A stretch of 64,000 nucleotides of DNA, taken from Bacillus wiedmannii. Lineage in GTDB: Bacteria; Bacillota; Bacilli; Bacillales; Bacillaceae_G. Each line of letters opens with the position of its first letter. Position 1 is the first letter of the stretch. The stretch covers positions 94,947 to 158,946 of the forward strand of contig NZ_LOBC01000010.1 in NCBI RefSeq assembly GCF_001583695.1. Reading direction: 5' to 3'. A program made the translations under genes and the position numbers. Below, piece by piece: positions 25,603 to 35,253 of the stretch. The notes beneath the pieces are model-generated. The model was given only the letters and a program-made list of their open reading frames with translations, had not been told where the DNA came from and did no database searches.

Positions 25603-27543
25603 TTATAGTTTGCTAGACTGTAACCCCTGAATAAACGGAACTACTTCAGGATTTACAAGTGATGATAAATCACCTAATTCTTTTCCTAAGTAAGCAGCTT
25701 TAATGACGCGTCGCATTACTTTAGAATTACGTGTTTTTGGTAAATCTTCTACAACGTGAATATCTTTTGGACACAATGCTTTTCCGATATGAGAGTTTAC
25801 TAAACTCATTAATTCTTTCTTTAACTCTCCTGTGAATGTTACATTGTCCCTTAATACTACAAAACAATGACAAACTTCACCTTTTACATCATCAGGTACA
25901 CCAATCGCGGCAGCTTCTATGACATCATTATGCTTCACAAGAATAGATTCATATTCTGCAGGTCCAATACGTTTTCCAGCAATGTTTAACGTATCATCTG
26001 AGCGTCCTGTAATAATATATTGCTCACCATCATAAATCACCCAGTCACCATGAACCCATTTATTTTCAAAACGTGACCAATATGTGTTCACATAGCGTTC
26101 ATCGTCTTCCCAGAAGCTTTTCGTCATACCAACCCAAGGTTTCTCTAAACATAATTCTCCAACTTCATCACGAATTGGATTACCTTGATCATCGAGCACA
26201 ACCGCTGCCATTCCTGGTAAAGAAGCGTTAAAGCTAATCGGTGCAATTGGTTTAATAAGGACGTTTCCGAAAATTCCACCAGAAATTTCAGTACCGCCTG
26301 AATAGTTACAAATTGGTACATTACTTTTTCCAACTGTTTCAAATAGCCACATCCAAGGGTCTGGATTCCAAGGTTCACCTGTTGATGCGAATACTTCTAA
26401 ACTCTTTAGTGAATGTTTATTAACATACTCATCACCTTTTGCCATTAACGCACGAATTAATGTTGGTGATATACCGAGATGTGTAATTTCATATTTATCA
26501 ACCGTCTCCCATAAACGATCTGCCTCTGGAAAGTCAGGAACACCTTCGTACATAACCATCGTTGCTCCATTTATGAGAGAGCCGAATAGTAGAAATGGTC
26601 CCATCATCCATCCCATATCAGTTACCCATAACACGCGGTCACCTTGTTTGATATTCATTCCAAATCCTGCATCAAATGCAGCTTTCAAAGGGAAACCAGC
26701 ATGTGTATGTACTGTTCCTTTCGGTTTCCCAGTTGTACCTGATGTGTAAATGAGCATTAACGGATCATCACTATGCATTTCTTCAGCATGTGTAAATGGT
26801 TTTTCTTTTTCTAGCGTACTCCATGAGAAATCGTAATGATGCGGTGTAAAATCATTTCCTGCATGACGAACGATAACAACTTTTTCAACAGTTGGACAAT
26901 GCTCACAAGCTTTATCTACTTCATCTTTTAATGAAACAATTTTACCGCGGCGTGAAAAACCATCTGCAGTAATGATCATTTTTGATCCTGCCGCTTGTAC
27001 ACGAGTCATGACTGCATCAGATGCAAATCCTGAGAATATTGGTGAAATAATTGCTCCGATTTTCATAACAGCTAGCATTGAAACAACTGTTTCTGGAATC
27101 ATCGGCATATAAATTGTTACACGGTCACCTTTTTCAATACCCGCATGTTTCAAACCGTTTGCAACGCGACTTACCCAGTTGTCAAGCTCTTCATATGTAA
27201 ATGATTTTGAAGTTCCATTTTCTCCCTCGTACTGTAGTGCTGGTTGCGTTCTTGTTTCATCATCTGCAAGCCAGCGTGATAAAACTGATTCTACAACGTT
27301 ACATGTTCCGCCATTATACCACTGTGCAAACGGCGTACCATTTTCTAAATCTAGCACTTCTGTATAAGGCTTCATCCATTGATAGCCAACCGCTTTCTCA
27401 GCTTCTCCCCAAAACCAATCTGTTTCTTCAATAGATTTATTATAAAACGTTTCATAATCTTCATAGCCCAATGATTTCATCCAACCATATAAACGCGTTT
27501 TTTCTTTATATTCTTCTGTTGGAAACCAAACTGCTTGTTTCAA
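25603..27543 (-). CDS. AMP-forming acyl-CoA synthetase (acetoacetyl/acetyl-CoA type)
   Basis: 646 residues, TTG start at 27543 after AAGGAGGGGAAAACA. Adenylation signature YTSGTTGKPKGTVHTH, then YSGGTE, GWMMGPF, TGRSDDTLNIAGKRIGP and the C-terminal catalytic Lys region PKTRNSKVMRR. N-terminus and size fit acetyl-/acetoacetyl-CoA synthetases rather than the shorter fatty-acyl ligases. As the last gene of an isovaleryl-CoA pathway operon it probably activates the acetoacetate made by HMG-CoA lyase, or a branched acid. Substrate not set by sequence. Confidence 0.85.
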   Translation of the reverse strand: MKQAVWFPTEEYKEKTRLYGWMKSLGYEDYETFYNKSIEETDWFWGEAEKAVGYQWMKPYTEVLDLENGTPFAQWYNGGTCNVVESVLSRWLADDETRTQPALQYEGENGTSKSFTYEELDNWVSRVANGLKHAGIEKGDRVTIYMPMIPETVVSMLAVMKIGAIISPIFSGFASDAVMTRVQAAGSKMIITADGFSRRGKIVSLKDEVDKACEHCPTVEKVVIVRHAGNDFTPHHYDFSWSTLEKEKPFTHAEEMHSDDPLMLIYTSGTTGKPKGTVHTHAGFPLKAAFDAGFGMNIKQGDRVLWVTDMGWMMGPFLLFGSLINGATMVMYEGVPDFPEADRLWETVDKYEITHLGISPTLIRALMAKGDEYVNKHSLKSLEVFASTGEPWNPDPWMWLFETVGKSNVPICNYSGGTEISGGIFGNVLIKPIAPISFNASLPGMAAVVLDDQGNPIRDEVGELCLEKPWVGMTKSFWEDDERYVNTYWSRFENKWVHGDWVIYDGEQYIITGRSDDTLNIAGKRIGPAEYESILVKHNDVIEAAAIGVPDDVKGEVCHCFVVLRDNVTFTGELKKELMSLVNSHIGKALCPKDIHVVEDLPKTRNSKVMRRVIKAAYLGKELGDLSSLVNPEVVPFIQGLQSSKL

Positions 27544-27573
27544 TGTTTTCCCCTCCTTGACTTTTTGAGCAAG

Positions 27574-27593
27574 AAAGCCCTAAATAGGGCTTT
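27574..27593 (-). terminator. Intercistronic hairpin
   Basis: AAAGCCCTA pairs with TAGGGCTTT, overlapping the carboxyltransferase stop codon. The tail (CTTGCTC, later TTTTTG) is weak, so it may attenuate the synthetase gene or protect the upstream mRNA 3' end. Confidence 0.55.
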
Positions 27594-29134
27594 TAAACTG
27601 GATAAACAGGATGTTTACGATCCGTAAATACTTGATATTTACTCATATACATTTCGAATCGTCCTTTTAACTCTTCTCGTAAATTGTTTGGATGAACAAT
27701 ACCATCAATGACCATCTCTGATGCTAAATGGTAAATATCAATATCTTTCTTATACTCTTCGCGTTTTTCAGCAATGAAGCTATCACGCTCTTCTTCTGGT
27801 AAAGCTGCAATCTTATTTGCATATACAGCATTGACTGCTGCTTCTGGACCCATTACCGCAATAGAAGCTGTCGGTAATGCTAAGCAGCAATCTGGTTCAA
27901 AGGCTGGACCTGCCATTGCATATAAACCAGCACCGTATGCTTTACGAACAACGATAGAAATTTTCGGTACAGTTGCTTCACTCATTGCAGAAATCATCTT
28001 TGCACCATGACGAATAATACCAGCACGTTCTACTTTTGTACCAATCATAAATCCAGGTACATCTGCAAGGAATAACAACGGAATATGATATGCATCACAT
28101 AAATTAATAAACTTCGCAGCCTTATCCGCTGAATCGTGGAATAATACGCCGCCTTTCATACGCGGTTGATTTGCAATAATACCAACTGGCTTACCATCAA
28201 TACGTGCCAAGCCTGTAATTAGTTCTTGAGCAAATAATTTTTTCACTTCATAGAAAGAACCTTCATCAATAACTCTATTAATGAGATCTTTCATATTGAA
28301 AGGAGCATTTTGATTTTCTGGAATGATTTGTTCTAACGTTTTTTCGAATTGTTTCGGTTCTTGAGGTGTAACCAATGGAGTCTTCTCTAAGTAATTGTTT
28401 GGAAAATATGAAATGTATTGTCTTGCTTGTGTAATCGCATCTTCTTCTGTTTTACATAAAACATCTCCGCATCCTGATACAGAGCAATGCATACGAGCTC
28501 CGCCCATCTCCTCTAACGTTACCTTCTCGCCGATAACCATCTCCGCCATACGAGGAGAACCTAAGTACATAGATGCATTTCCTTCTACCATCATAACAAT
28601 GTCACAGAAAGCTGGAATATATGCGCCACCAGCTGCCGAAGGTCCAAATAATAAGCACACTTGAGGAACTTTACCTGATAATTTTACTTGATTATAGAAG
28701 ATTTTTCCTGCACCGCGGCGCCCTGGGAACATTTCTACTTGATCTGTAATACGCGCTCCAGCAGAGTCAACTAAATAAAATAACGGAACACGTAATTTTT
28801 CTGCCGTTTCTTGAATACGTAAAATCTTTTCAACTGTACGTGCGCCCCATGATCCAGCCTTTACCGTTGAATCATTTGCCATTACGCATGCAGTACGACC
28901 ATGTATTTTACCCGTTGCCGTTATAACACCATCAGCAGGTAATCCTGTTTGTTCACAATTTGCAAATAATGCATCTTCTACATATTCACCCTTATCAAAT
29001 AAAAGAGCTAAGCGATCTCGAACGAATAGTTTTCCTTTTGCTTTGTTTTGTTCATGATACTTTGGTGCGCCGCCTTGTTTAATCGTTTCAACTCGTTCTT
29101 CAAATGTATTCGATTGTTGTTTTTGGTCTAACAT
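27593..29134 (-). CDS. Acyl-CoA carboxylase, carboxyltransferase subunit (methylcrotonyl-CoA type)
   Basis: 513 residues, ATG after AAGGGGGAGTAAAT. Complete crotonase-like carboxyltransferase of the PccB/MccB family: FYLVDSAGARI and GPSAAGGAYIPAFCD in the N half, and LADVPGFMIGTKVERAGIIR and KAYGAGLYAMAGPAF in the C half. It transfers CO2 from biotin-BCCP to the acyl-CoA. With the separate biotin carboxylase and mini-BCCP of this operon it should form a methylcrotonyl-CoA (or related) carboxylase, the third step of leucine/isovalerate breakdown. Confidence 0.9.
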   Translation of the reverse strand: MLDQKQQSNTFEERVETIKQGGAPKYHEQNKAKGKLFVRDRLALLFDKGEYVEDALFANCEQTGLPADGVITATGKIHGRTACVMANDSTVKAGSWGARTVEKILRIQETAEKLRVPLFYLVDSAGARITDQVEMFPGRRGAGKIFYNQVKLSGKVPQVCLLFGPSAAGGAYIPAFCDIVMMVEGNASMYLGSPRMAEMVIGEKVTLEEMGGARMHCSVSGCGDVLCKTEEDAITQARQYISYFPNNYLEKTPLVTPQEPKQFEKTLEQIIPENQNAPFNMKDLINRVIDEGSFYEVKKLFAQELITGLARIDGKPVGIIANQPRMKGGVLFHDSADKAAKFINLCDAYHIPLLFLADVPGFMIGTKVERAGIIRHGAKMISAMSEATVPKISIVVRKAYGAGLYAMAGPAFEPDCCLALPTASIAVMGPEAAVNAVYANKIAALPEEERDSFIAEKREEYKKDIDIYHLASEMVIDGIVHPNNLREELKGRFEMYMSKYQVFTDRKHPVYPV

Positions 29135-29136
29135 AT

Positions 29137-29925
29137 TTACTCCCCCTTATACATTGGTGTGCGTTTTTCCTTGAATGCTTGTAATCCTTCTAATCTATCT
29201 TTCGAATGGATTACACCTTCATACGCTTGTTTTTCCATTTGTAATCCGGTATGTAAATCAACTTGAATACCGTTTGAAATTGCTTCTTTTGCTAATCGAA
29301 CAGCAATAGGGCCATTACTAGCAATTTTCTCTGCTATTTCAATCGCTTTCTCTTCAAGTAAATGAGCTGGTACAACAAATTCTACTAAACCATATTCTTT
29401 TGCTTCTTGCGCTGAAATACGTCTGCCTGTATAAATTAATTCTTTCGCTCTACCAACACCAATTAATCTTGGTAAACGCTGCGTACCACCTGCTCCTGGT
29501 ATAATTGCAAGTGTAGTTTCAGTAAGACCGAGACTTGCAGATTCAGCCGCAATTCTAAAATCACAAGCTAAACTTAATTCCGTACCGCCACCAAGGGCGA
29601 TTCCATTTATAGCAGCAATAACTGGCTGTGGTAATTGTTCAACCATCTCCATAGTAGTACGAATCATACTAACAGCATGGCGAACTTGTTCTTCATTCAT
29701 GCCAGCACGTTCTTTTAAATCAGCACCAGCACAAAAAGCTTTTTCACCAGCACCTGTTAAAATAACTACGCGAGTATTGGACTCTTCACTTATTTGAGTT
29801 AATATATTTTGTAACTCTTCTAATAACGCTAAAGATAATGAGTTTGCTTGTCTTTCACGATTTAATGAAATCTTTACAACGTGAGGTGTTACATAATCAA
29901 CTGAAATGTTTTGTAATTGTAGCAT
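29137..29925 (-). CDS. Enoyl-CoA hydratase (methylglutaconyl-CoA hydratase-like)
   Basis: 262 residues, ATG after GTAGGTGAGAAG. Crotonase fold with the oxyanion-hole segments AFCAGADLKERAGM and NGIALGGGTELSLACDFR and the catalytic region IIPGAGGTQRLPRLIG. Length is standard. Between the carboxylase and HMG-CoA lyase genes, it is expected to hydrate 3-methylglutaconyl-CoA to HMG-CoA. It lies two bases from the downstream carboxyltransferase start. Confidence 0.9.
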   Translation of the reverse strand: MLQLQNISVDYVTPHVVKISLNRERQANSLSLALLEELQNILTQISEESNTRVVILTGAGEKAFCAGADLKERAGMNEEQVRHAVSMIRTTMEMVEQLPQPVIAAINGIALGGGTELSLACDFRIAAESASLGLTETTLAIIPGAGGTQRLPRLIGVGRAKELIYTGRRISAQEAKEYGLVEFVVPAHLLEEKAIEIAEKIASNGPIAVRLAKEAISNGIQVDLHTGLQMEKQAYEGVIHSKDRLEGLQAFKEKRTPMYKGE

Positions 29926-29929
29926 CTTC

Positions 29930-30841
29930 TCACCTACTTATCGTTTTATGTTGAAGCGCTCTATACACATGACTCGGTAATTGGATATTTAATTTACTTT
30001 GAATGAAGTGACTCGCTTTCAATAACTTCTCTTCATCAATATTCGTTTGGACCCCTAACTTATGGAGCATATGAACTAAGTCATCGGTTGCAACATTGCC
30101 TGATGCTCCTGGTGCATATGGACATCCACCAAGACCACCACAAGAACTATCAAATGTTGTAATACCATATTCTAATGACTTAACTACATTCGCCAGAGCC
30201 ATTCCATACGTATTATGGAAGTGCATTGCAAACTGCGAAGCATCATATTTCTTTAATAAATGCTCTAATACTCGCTCTACTTGTAGTGGATTCGCTACAC
30301 CAATCGTGTCACCAAGAGATACTTCATAAATGCCGTATGAAAATAGTTGATTACATAATTCGTCAACTGCTGTGGCACTTATATCCCCTTCATAAGGACA
30401 TCCAAATACAGTAGAAACATAGCCTCTTACCTTTTTCCCTTCGAACATTGCCTGTTTTGTTATATCTTCAATTACAACTAATGCTTCTTTAATTGATTTA
30501 TTAATATTACTTTTATTATGAGATTCACTTGCTGATAAAAAAACATTCACCTCATCTACATTTTGCAAAAAAGCTCGTTCCAAACCATTTTGATTTGGAA
30601 CAAGCGCTGCATAAGTAACATTGGGATCCCTTTTCAGCTCAGAAAATACATCATTTGCATCTGCTAATGCAGGGACCCATTTAGGGTGAACGAATGAGGA
30701 AACTTCAACGTACGATAATCCCGCCTCTGTAAGTAGTTGAATCCATTTTACTTTATCTTTTGTGCCAACAATCTTTTTTTCATTCTGTAAGCCATCACGT
30801 GGCCCGACTTCTTTAATGACAGCAAAATTAGGTAGTTTCAA
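29930..30841 (-). CDS. Hydroxymethylglutaryl-CoA lyase
   Basis: 303 residues, TTG start after AGGGGG. TIM-barrel lyase with VGPRDGLQNEKK (metal Asp), SASESHNKSN, HFHNTYGMALAN and the HMG-CoA lyase signature GLGGCPYAPGASGNVATDD, whose Cys is catalytic. It splits HMG-CoA into acetyl-CoA and acetoacetate and completes the leucine pathway; the product can feed the AMP-ligase at the operon end. Confidence 0.94.
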   Translation of the reverse strand: MKLPNFAVIKEVGPRDGLQNEKKIVGTKDKVKWIQLLTEAGLSYVEVSSFVHPKWVPALADANDVFSELKRDPNVTYAALVPNQNGLERAFLQNVDEVNVFLSASESHNKSNINKSIKEALVVIEDITKQAMFEGKKVRGYVSTVFGCPYEGDISATAVDELCNQLFSYGIYEVSLGDTIGVANPLQVERVLEHLLKKYDASQFAMHFHNTYGMALANVVKSLEYGITTFDSSCGGLGGCPYAPGASGNVATDDLVHMLHKLGVQTNIDEEKLLKASHFIQSKLNIQLPSHVYRALQHKTISR

Positions 30842-30862
30842 TTCGCTTCCCCCTATATCTCC

Positions 30863-31078
30863 CTATTCAATTTCTAGTAATACATCTCCTTCATTTACAA
30901 AATCGCCTTCTTGCACATTAATTTTCATAACTGTGCCAGCTTCTTCTGAAATGATTGGAATTTCCATTTTCATAGATTCCAAAATGACGACATCCTGCTC
31001 TTCCTCTACTGTATCTCCTACTCCTACAACAATCTTCCATACATTTCCTGCCATCGATGCATATACCTTCGTCATCAT
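30863..31078 (-). CDS. Biotin/lipoyl carrier protein
   Basis: 71 residues, ATG after TTAAGGGGGAAAA (two ATGs in a row; either may serve). A single biotinyl domain with the ESMKMEIP motif, Lys37 being the biotinylation site, and EGDVLLEIE at the end. Equivalent to the stand-alone carrier encoded in the B. subtilis yng cluster. It works with the biotin carboxylase just upstream and the carboxyltransferase downstream. Confidence 0.93.
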   Translation of the reverse strand: MMTKVYASMAGNVWKIVVGVGDTVEEEQDVVILESMKMEIPIISEEAGTVMKINVQEGDFVNEGDVLLEIE

Positions 31079-31104
31079 TTTTTCCCCCTTAATATTGTTA
31101 AATC

Positions 31105-32442
31105 TTATTTTTTAACAAGTTGTTTCGTTACAAAACCCGTTGTATAAATACCACTTTTGAACACATCGTCTTCCAATACTTGAAGTAGCATTGGCGTGTT
31201 CGTTTTAATACCTTCTACTTTTATTTCTTCTAAAGCATCATGTAATTTTGAAATTGCTTCTTCACGAGTTTCACCATGAGCAATGACTTTCGCAATCATT
31301 GGATCATAGAAAGGTGTAATCGTGACTTGATTCTCTAAAAAATGATCAATACGTACATTTGATGGAAGCGCTAAATCTGTAATTTTCCCAGGTGATGGGA
31401 AGAAAGTTTTCGGATCCTCTGCATAAATACGTGCCTCAATGGCATGACCACTACGTTTTACATCATCTTGTGTAAATGATAGTTTCTCACCGTATGCAAT
31501 TAGAAGTTGTTGTTCTACAAGATCTAAACCAGTAATTTCTTCTGTAACTGGATGCTCTACTTGTAATCTCGTATTCATCTCTAAGAAATAAAAGTTCTTC
31601 TGATCATCTACAAGAAACTCAACTGTACCTGCGTTTGTATAGCCTAGAGCTTTGGCAGCTTGTACAGCAACTTCTCCCATCGCTTTTCGCGTACCTTCAT
31701 CTAAAAATGGTGAAGGTGCTTCTTCAATTACTTTCTGATTTCGGCGCTGCACGGAACATTCACGCTCCCATAAATACACTGTGTTACCATGTGTATCTGC
31801 TAAAAGCTGAATTTCAATATGATGTGCATCTGCAATATAGCGCTCTAAATACATTTCTCCGTTACCGAAGAAGTTTTGTGCTCTTGTTTTGTTACTTTCA
31901 AATGCTTTGGTGAGCGTTTGCTCAGTTTCCATCAACTGCATTCCAATGCCTCCGCCGCCTGCGGATGCCTTCAGCATTAATGGATAACCAATTTGTTTTG
32001 CAATTTCAATTGCTTCTTCAGCAGTTTCAATATTTGTAGTAATACCTGGAACTACTGGGACATCTGCAGCTTGCATTGCAATACGAGATTCGATTTTACT
32101 TCCCATTTTCGTAATGATTTCTTCTGATGGACCTATAAATACAATCCCTTCTTCTCTACAGCGAACCGGAAAAGACGGATTCTCTGATAATAATCCATAT
32201 CCCGGATGGATTGCTTCAGCATTTGTCTTCTTAGCTATTTCAATAATTTTTTCAAGGTTTAAATAGCTTTCTTGGACACGCGACCCACCTACTAAGTAAG
32301 CTTCATTTGCCATTTTTACATGAAGGGCATTTTCATCAGCCTCAGAATAAATAGCAACAGTGCGAATGCCAAGTTTTTGACAAGTTTTTATAATACGAAC
32401 TGCGATTTCCCCGCGATTAGCAATTAATATTTTTTGAAACAT
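31105..32442 (-). CDS. Biotin carboxylase subunit
   Basis: 445 residues, ATG after AAAGGAGGAATCACT. ATP-grasp enzyme: ANRGEIAVRIIKTC at the N-terminus, the glycine-rich loop KASAGGGGIGMQ, RECSVQRRNQKV and the ATP/metal region FLEMNTRLQVEHPVTE. It carboxylates biotin on the small carrier. Length equals AccC-type stand-alone subunits, so the operon encodes a split carboxylase. Confidence 0.93.
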   Translation of the reverse strand: MFQKILIANRGEIAVRIIKTCQKLGIRTVAIYSEADENALHVKMANEAYLVGGSRVQESYLNLEKIIEIAKKTNAEAIHPGYGLLSENPSFPVRCREEGIVFIGPSEEIITKMGSKIESRIAMQAADVPVVPGITTNIETAEEAIEIAKQIGYPLMLKASAGGGGIGMQLMETEQTLTKAFESNKTRAQNFFGNGEMYLERYIADAHHIEIQLLADTHGNTVYLWERECSVQRRNQKVIEEAPSPFLDEGTRKAMGEVAVQAAKALGYTNAGTVEFLVDDQKNFYFLEMNTRLQVEHPVTEEITGLDLVEQQLLIAYGEKLSFTQDDVKRSGHAIEARIYAEDPKTFFPSPGKITDLALPSNVRIDHFLENQVTITPFYDPMIAKVIAHGETREEAISKLHDALEEIKVEGIKTNTPMLLQVLEDDVFKSGIYTTGFVTKQLVKK

Positions 32443-32457
32443 AGTGATTCCTCCTTT

Positions 32458-33603
32458 TTATCTACATCCTAAATGTCTTGCAATTACGAGACGTTGAATT
32501 TCAGAAGTTCCTTCACCAATTTCTAATAGTTTTGCATCACGAATATGTCGTTCCACTTCATATTCACGCATATAGCCGTATCCACCGTGAATTTGTACCG
32601 CTTGATTTGCAATACGACTAGCAGCCTCAGATGCAAATAACTTTGCCATAGCCGCTTCTTTACCGAAAGGTTTATCATTATCTTTTAACCAAGCTGCTTT
32701 ATGTACTAAATTACGTGCAAGTTCTACTTCAGTCGCCATATCAGCTAATTTAAATTGAATCGCTTGGAAATTAGAGATTGACTTTCCAAATTGTTGACGT
32801 TCTTTCGCATATTGCAGCGCACGTTCAAATGCAGATTGTGCAATACCTACTGCTAATGCTGCGATTGAAATACGTCCTCCATCAAGTGTATATAAGAATT
32901 GTTTAAATCCTTTATTTACATCACCAAGAATATTTTCTTTCGGTACACGTACACCATCAAGTACGATTTCACATGTATTAGAAGCACGAACACCCATCTT
33001 ATCGTAAGGACTTGAAATCGTTAATCCTTCACTTGTAGTCGGTACGATAAATGCCGAAATACGCTTTCTACCATTATCTTCAACACCGTTGATAGCGGTT
33101 ACAATAATTGTATTTGCATACTCTGCATTTGTAATCCAACACTTTTCACCACTAATAACATACTCGTCTCCATCTAATACAGCTTTCGTTTGTGTACCAC
33201 CTGCATCAGATCCAGCGTTCGGCTCAGTTAATCCGAAAGCACCTAATGTTTTACCTGACGCCATTGGAACTAAATATTTCTGTTTTTGTTCTTCTGTACC
33301 GAAATAATAAATTGGAGAAGCACCTAATGAAATTGTTGCAGCGTAACTTAATCCTGTCCCACCACAAGCACGACCAATTTCTTCAACTGCTAACGCGTAC
33401 GATACAGTATCGCCACCTGAACCTCCATACTCTTCAGGGAATGGGATACCTAATAATCCTAGTTCGCCCATTTTTTGAAATGTTTCATATGGAAATTCCG
33501 CAGTTTTGTCATAATACACAGCTTTCGGTGCGATTTCCTTTTCAGCAAAGTCACGTACCATTTCTTTAATCATTTGTTTTTCGCGAGTTAGAGTAAATTC
33601 CAT
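32458..33603 (-). CDS. Acyl-CoA dehydrogenase (isovaleryl-CoA type)
   Basis: 381 residues from ATG 33603; GTG 33615 sits too close to AAGGGG to be the start. Flavin and substrate motifs are FGLTEPNAGSDAGG, CWITNAEYANT and the C-terminal QIHGGYGYMREYEVERHIRDAKLLEIGEGTSE; the Glu in YMREYEVER is the usual catalytic-base region of short-chain dehydrogenases. First gene of the seven-gene operon, matching the order of yngJ clusters, so isovaleryl-CoA is the likely substrate. The B. subtilis equivalent is reported under SigmaE control; I could not confirm such a promoter here. Confidence 0.9.
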   Translation of the reverse strand: MEFTLTREKQMIKEMVRDFAEKEIAPKAVYYDKTAEFPYETFQKMGELGLLGIPFPEEYGGSGGDTVSYALAVEEIGRACGGTGLSYAATISLGASPIYYFGTEEQKQKYLVPMASGKTLGAFGLTEPNAGSDAGGTQTKAVLDGDEYVISGEKCWITNAEYANTIIVTAINGVEDNGRKRISAFIVPTTSEGLTISSPYDKMGVRASNTCEIVLDGVRVPKENILGDVNKGFKQFLYTLDGGRISIAALAVGIAQSAFERALQYAKERQQFGKSISNFQAIQFKLADMATEVELARNLVHKAAWLKDNDKPFGKEAAMAKLFASEAASRIANQAVQIHGGYGYMREYEVERHIRDAKLLEIGEGTSEIQRLVIARHLGCR

Positions 33604-33691
33604 TCCGCTACACACCCCTTATCGAATATTGAGTTTCGACAGCGTGCGAGTTTCTACTACAAACATTACGAATTAAAAGACACGAATATTA

Positions 33692-33721
33692 GTTAGACAA
33701 TTGCTATAATTCTGTCATAAC
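33692..33721. promoter_or_regulatory. Inverted repeat upstream of leucine-degradation operon
   Basis: GTTAGACA and TGTCATAAC form a nearly symmetric pair spaced by 13 bases, about 90 bp upstream of the acyl-CoA dehydrogenase start. It could be an operator for a regulator encoded elsewhere. Possible -35/-10 boxes (TTGTCT, TTTAAT on the minus strand) overlap or adjoin it. Confidence 0.4.
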
Positions 33722-33753
33722 TCAATTTTAAAACAGATTCTGTACTAATGCAC

Positions 33754-33790
33754 AAAAAAATTCCTACATTGTTCTACAACAACATAGGAA
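33754..33790 (-). terminator. Rho-independent terminator
   Basis: TTCCTATGTTGTT pairs imperfectly with AACAATGTAGGAA, followed by TTTTTTTGTG on the minus strand. It ends the TudS-like gene. Confidence 0.85.
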
Positions 33791-33819
33791 GTTTTGTGTC
33801 GAATTATGTAATTTATTGT

Positions 33820-34788
33820 TTAATAATCTCTACCTTTTCCCGAATCAGAAATTTCTACTAAAGCTTCAGGGTATGGTTCAAAATATGTTTGTCTTAATAA
33901 ATACTTATCGTCAAATCGAATGGCCCATGATTTTAAAATTGTAAGTAAGCTACTAAGCGGGACTTTCTTTTCTATATACTTTTGTATCAAATCTAAAAAA
34001 TGATCTTTTTCTTGTTTTTTCAACTTTGTTTTAAAATATCCAAAAATATGCTCACATACATTTACATTCGATGTATAGCGGGGGGTGCGCATAAATAATT
34101 CATATAAAGTCTTCTCATAGTTTTCAAATACAACTTCAATCGTTTCATTTTTTTGATTTGCAATAATACGCCCTAATTCTTTTTGTTTCACTTGATTATA
34201 TGCCATAAATAAATACTTATAGTCTGATTGAAATGATACGAGTTCTTTTATGTTTTTAGTATGTTTAATCATTTTGTAATGCGCGATTGTAAACAGTCTT
34301 GTAAAGAAATGTTCTCTAATAATAAAATTCGACAATCTACCCTCTTCTTCAATTGGAAGATGCGAAAATTTTTTTATTACTGCTCCGCCAAATAAGCCAG
34401 ATCCCTTTCCTTTTACTGGCGCTTTTTCAAAACCAGAATAAATTTTCACATCGCGCGTACCACAACTTGGCGAACGATTCTTTAAAATAAAACCATCCAC
34501 ATCGGATATCGTTTGTAAAAAGTCATTTGAAAATTGCTTCATTTTTTCAGTTACATCTTCTCGTGTCGACGGCTGTACAAGCCTATTCACACCATTTTCT
34601 TCTACAATTCGTATCGTTTCACGAGGAGTCCCCAATCCGATCTCGACTTCTGGACAAACAGGTATAAATGTAACAAATGGCTGCAAATTTCGTATTGTTA
34701 CATCTGGTATCATCTCTGCATTATAACGACAGGCATCAAATTCTAAACATTTACTTACAACAATTGTTGGTTTTGCAAATTGCCGCAT
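33820..34788 (-). CDS. DUF523-DUF1722 fusion protein (TudS/YbgA-like)
   Basis: 322 residues, ATG after GGAGGTAATGAA. Residues 1-150 are DUF523 with the cysteine pattern SKCLEFDACRYN, VCPEVEIGLGTPRE and NRSPSCGT; the cysteines probably hold a [4Fe-4S] cluster as in the thiouracil desulfidase TudS. The C-terminal ~160 residues are DUF1722 (YbgA), ending LLRQTYFEPYPEAL. This fusion is common in bacteria. A role in desulfuration or tRNA/nucleobase sulfur metabolism is plausible. Monocistronic. Confidence 0.88.
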   Translation of the reverse strand: MRQFAKPTIVVSKCLEFDACRYNAEMIPDVTIRNLQPFVTFIPVCPEVEIGLGTPRETIRIVEENGVNRLVQPSTREDVTEKMKQFSNDFLQTISDVDGFILKNRSPSCGTRDVKIYSGFEKAPVKGKGSGLFGGAVIKKFSHLPIEEEGRLSNFIIREHFFTRLFTIAHYKMIKHTKNIKELVSFQSDYKYLFMAYNQVKQKELGRIIANQKNETIEVVFENYEKTLYELFMRTPRYTSNVNVCEHIFGYFKTKLKKQEKDHFLDLIQKYIEKKVPLSSLLTILKSWAIRFDDKYLLRQTYFEPYPEALVEISDSGKGRDY

Positions 34789-35253
34789 TTCATTACCTCC
34801 ATGGTATCAATCCATACAATCTAAATTGTACTGATATTAGTATCTTAAGCAAAGTCTGTTTATATTGATTATTTTTATAATAACTATAAATTTAATGCTA
34901 TATCAACTGCAATTCAAATCTATTTCGTATATGTATTAACAAGTTCTTGTACAAACTTGTTAACACTTTTTTGTCTAAACACAATCCATCTTTACTAGCA
35001 TAGTTACAGATTCTTTCCTTTCCTCTTTACATTTAAATTAAAATAAGCCTTAATATGAATTTTAATCCCAAGTTATTTAGAATATATTCTTTAAATTTGT
35101 ACATTATAGACTGAGAAAGTATTACTTGTAGTTAGGGTGTTCCAAATGAATTTTAGAAACCTACTTTCTTTATTACGGAACATTTTCAGAAGTATTTTTT
35201 CTTTGGTAAGAAATATTTCAAAAAATCCATTCAGTTTAAGGAGGCATATTAAA
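34789..35253. other. Intergenic region with strong inverted repeat and leader frame
   Basis: No intact gene. It holds the inverted repeat at 34936-34963 and, from 35146, an in-frame leader open into the DUF3231 gene. Otherwise AT-rich promoter DNA. Confidence 0.5.
34936..34963. promoter_or_regulatory. 28-bp inverted repeat
   Basis: TTAACAAGTT and AACTTGTTAA are perfect 10-bp arms around a centre that contains TTGTACAA, itself a palindrome. CACTTTTTTG follows on the plus side. It could be an operator or an orphan terminator, since no plus-strand gene precedes it. Confidence 0.55.
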
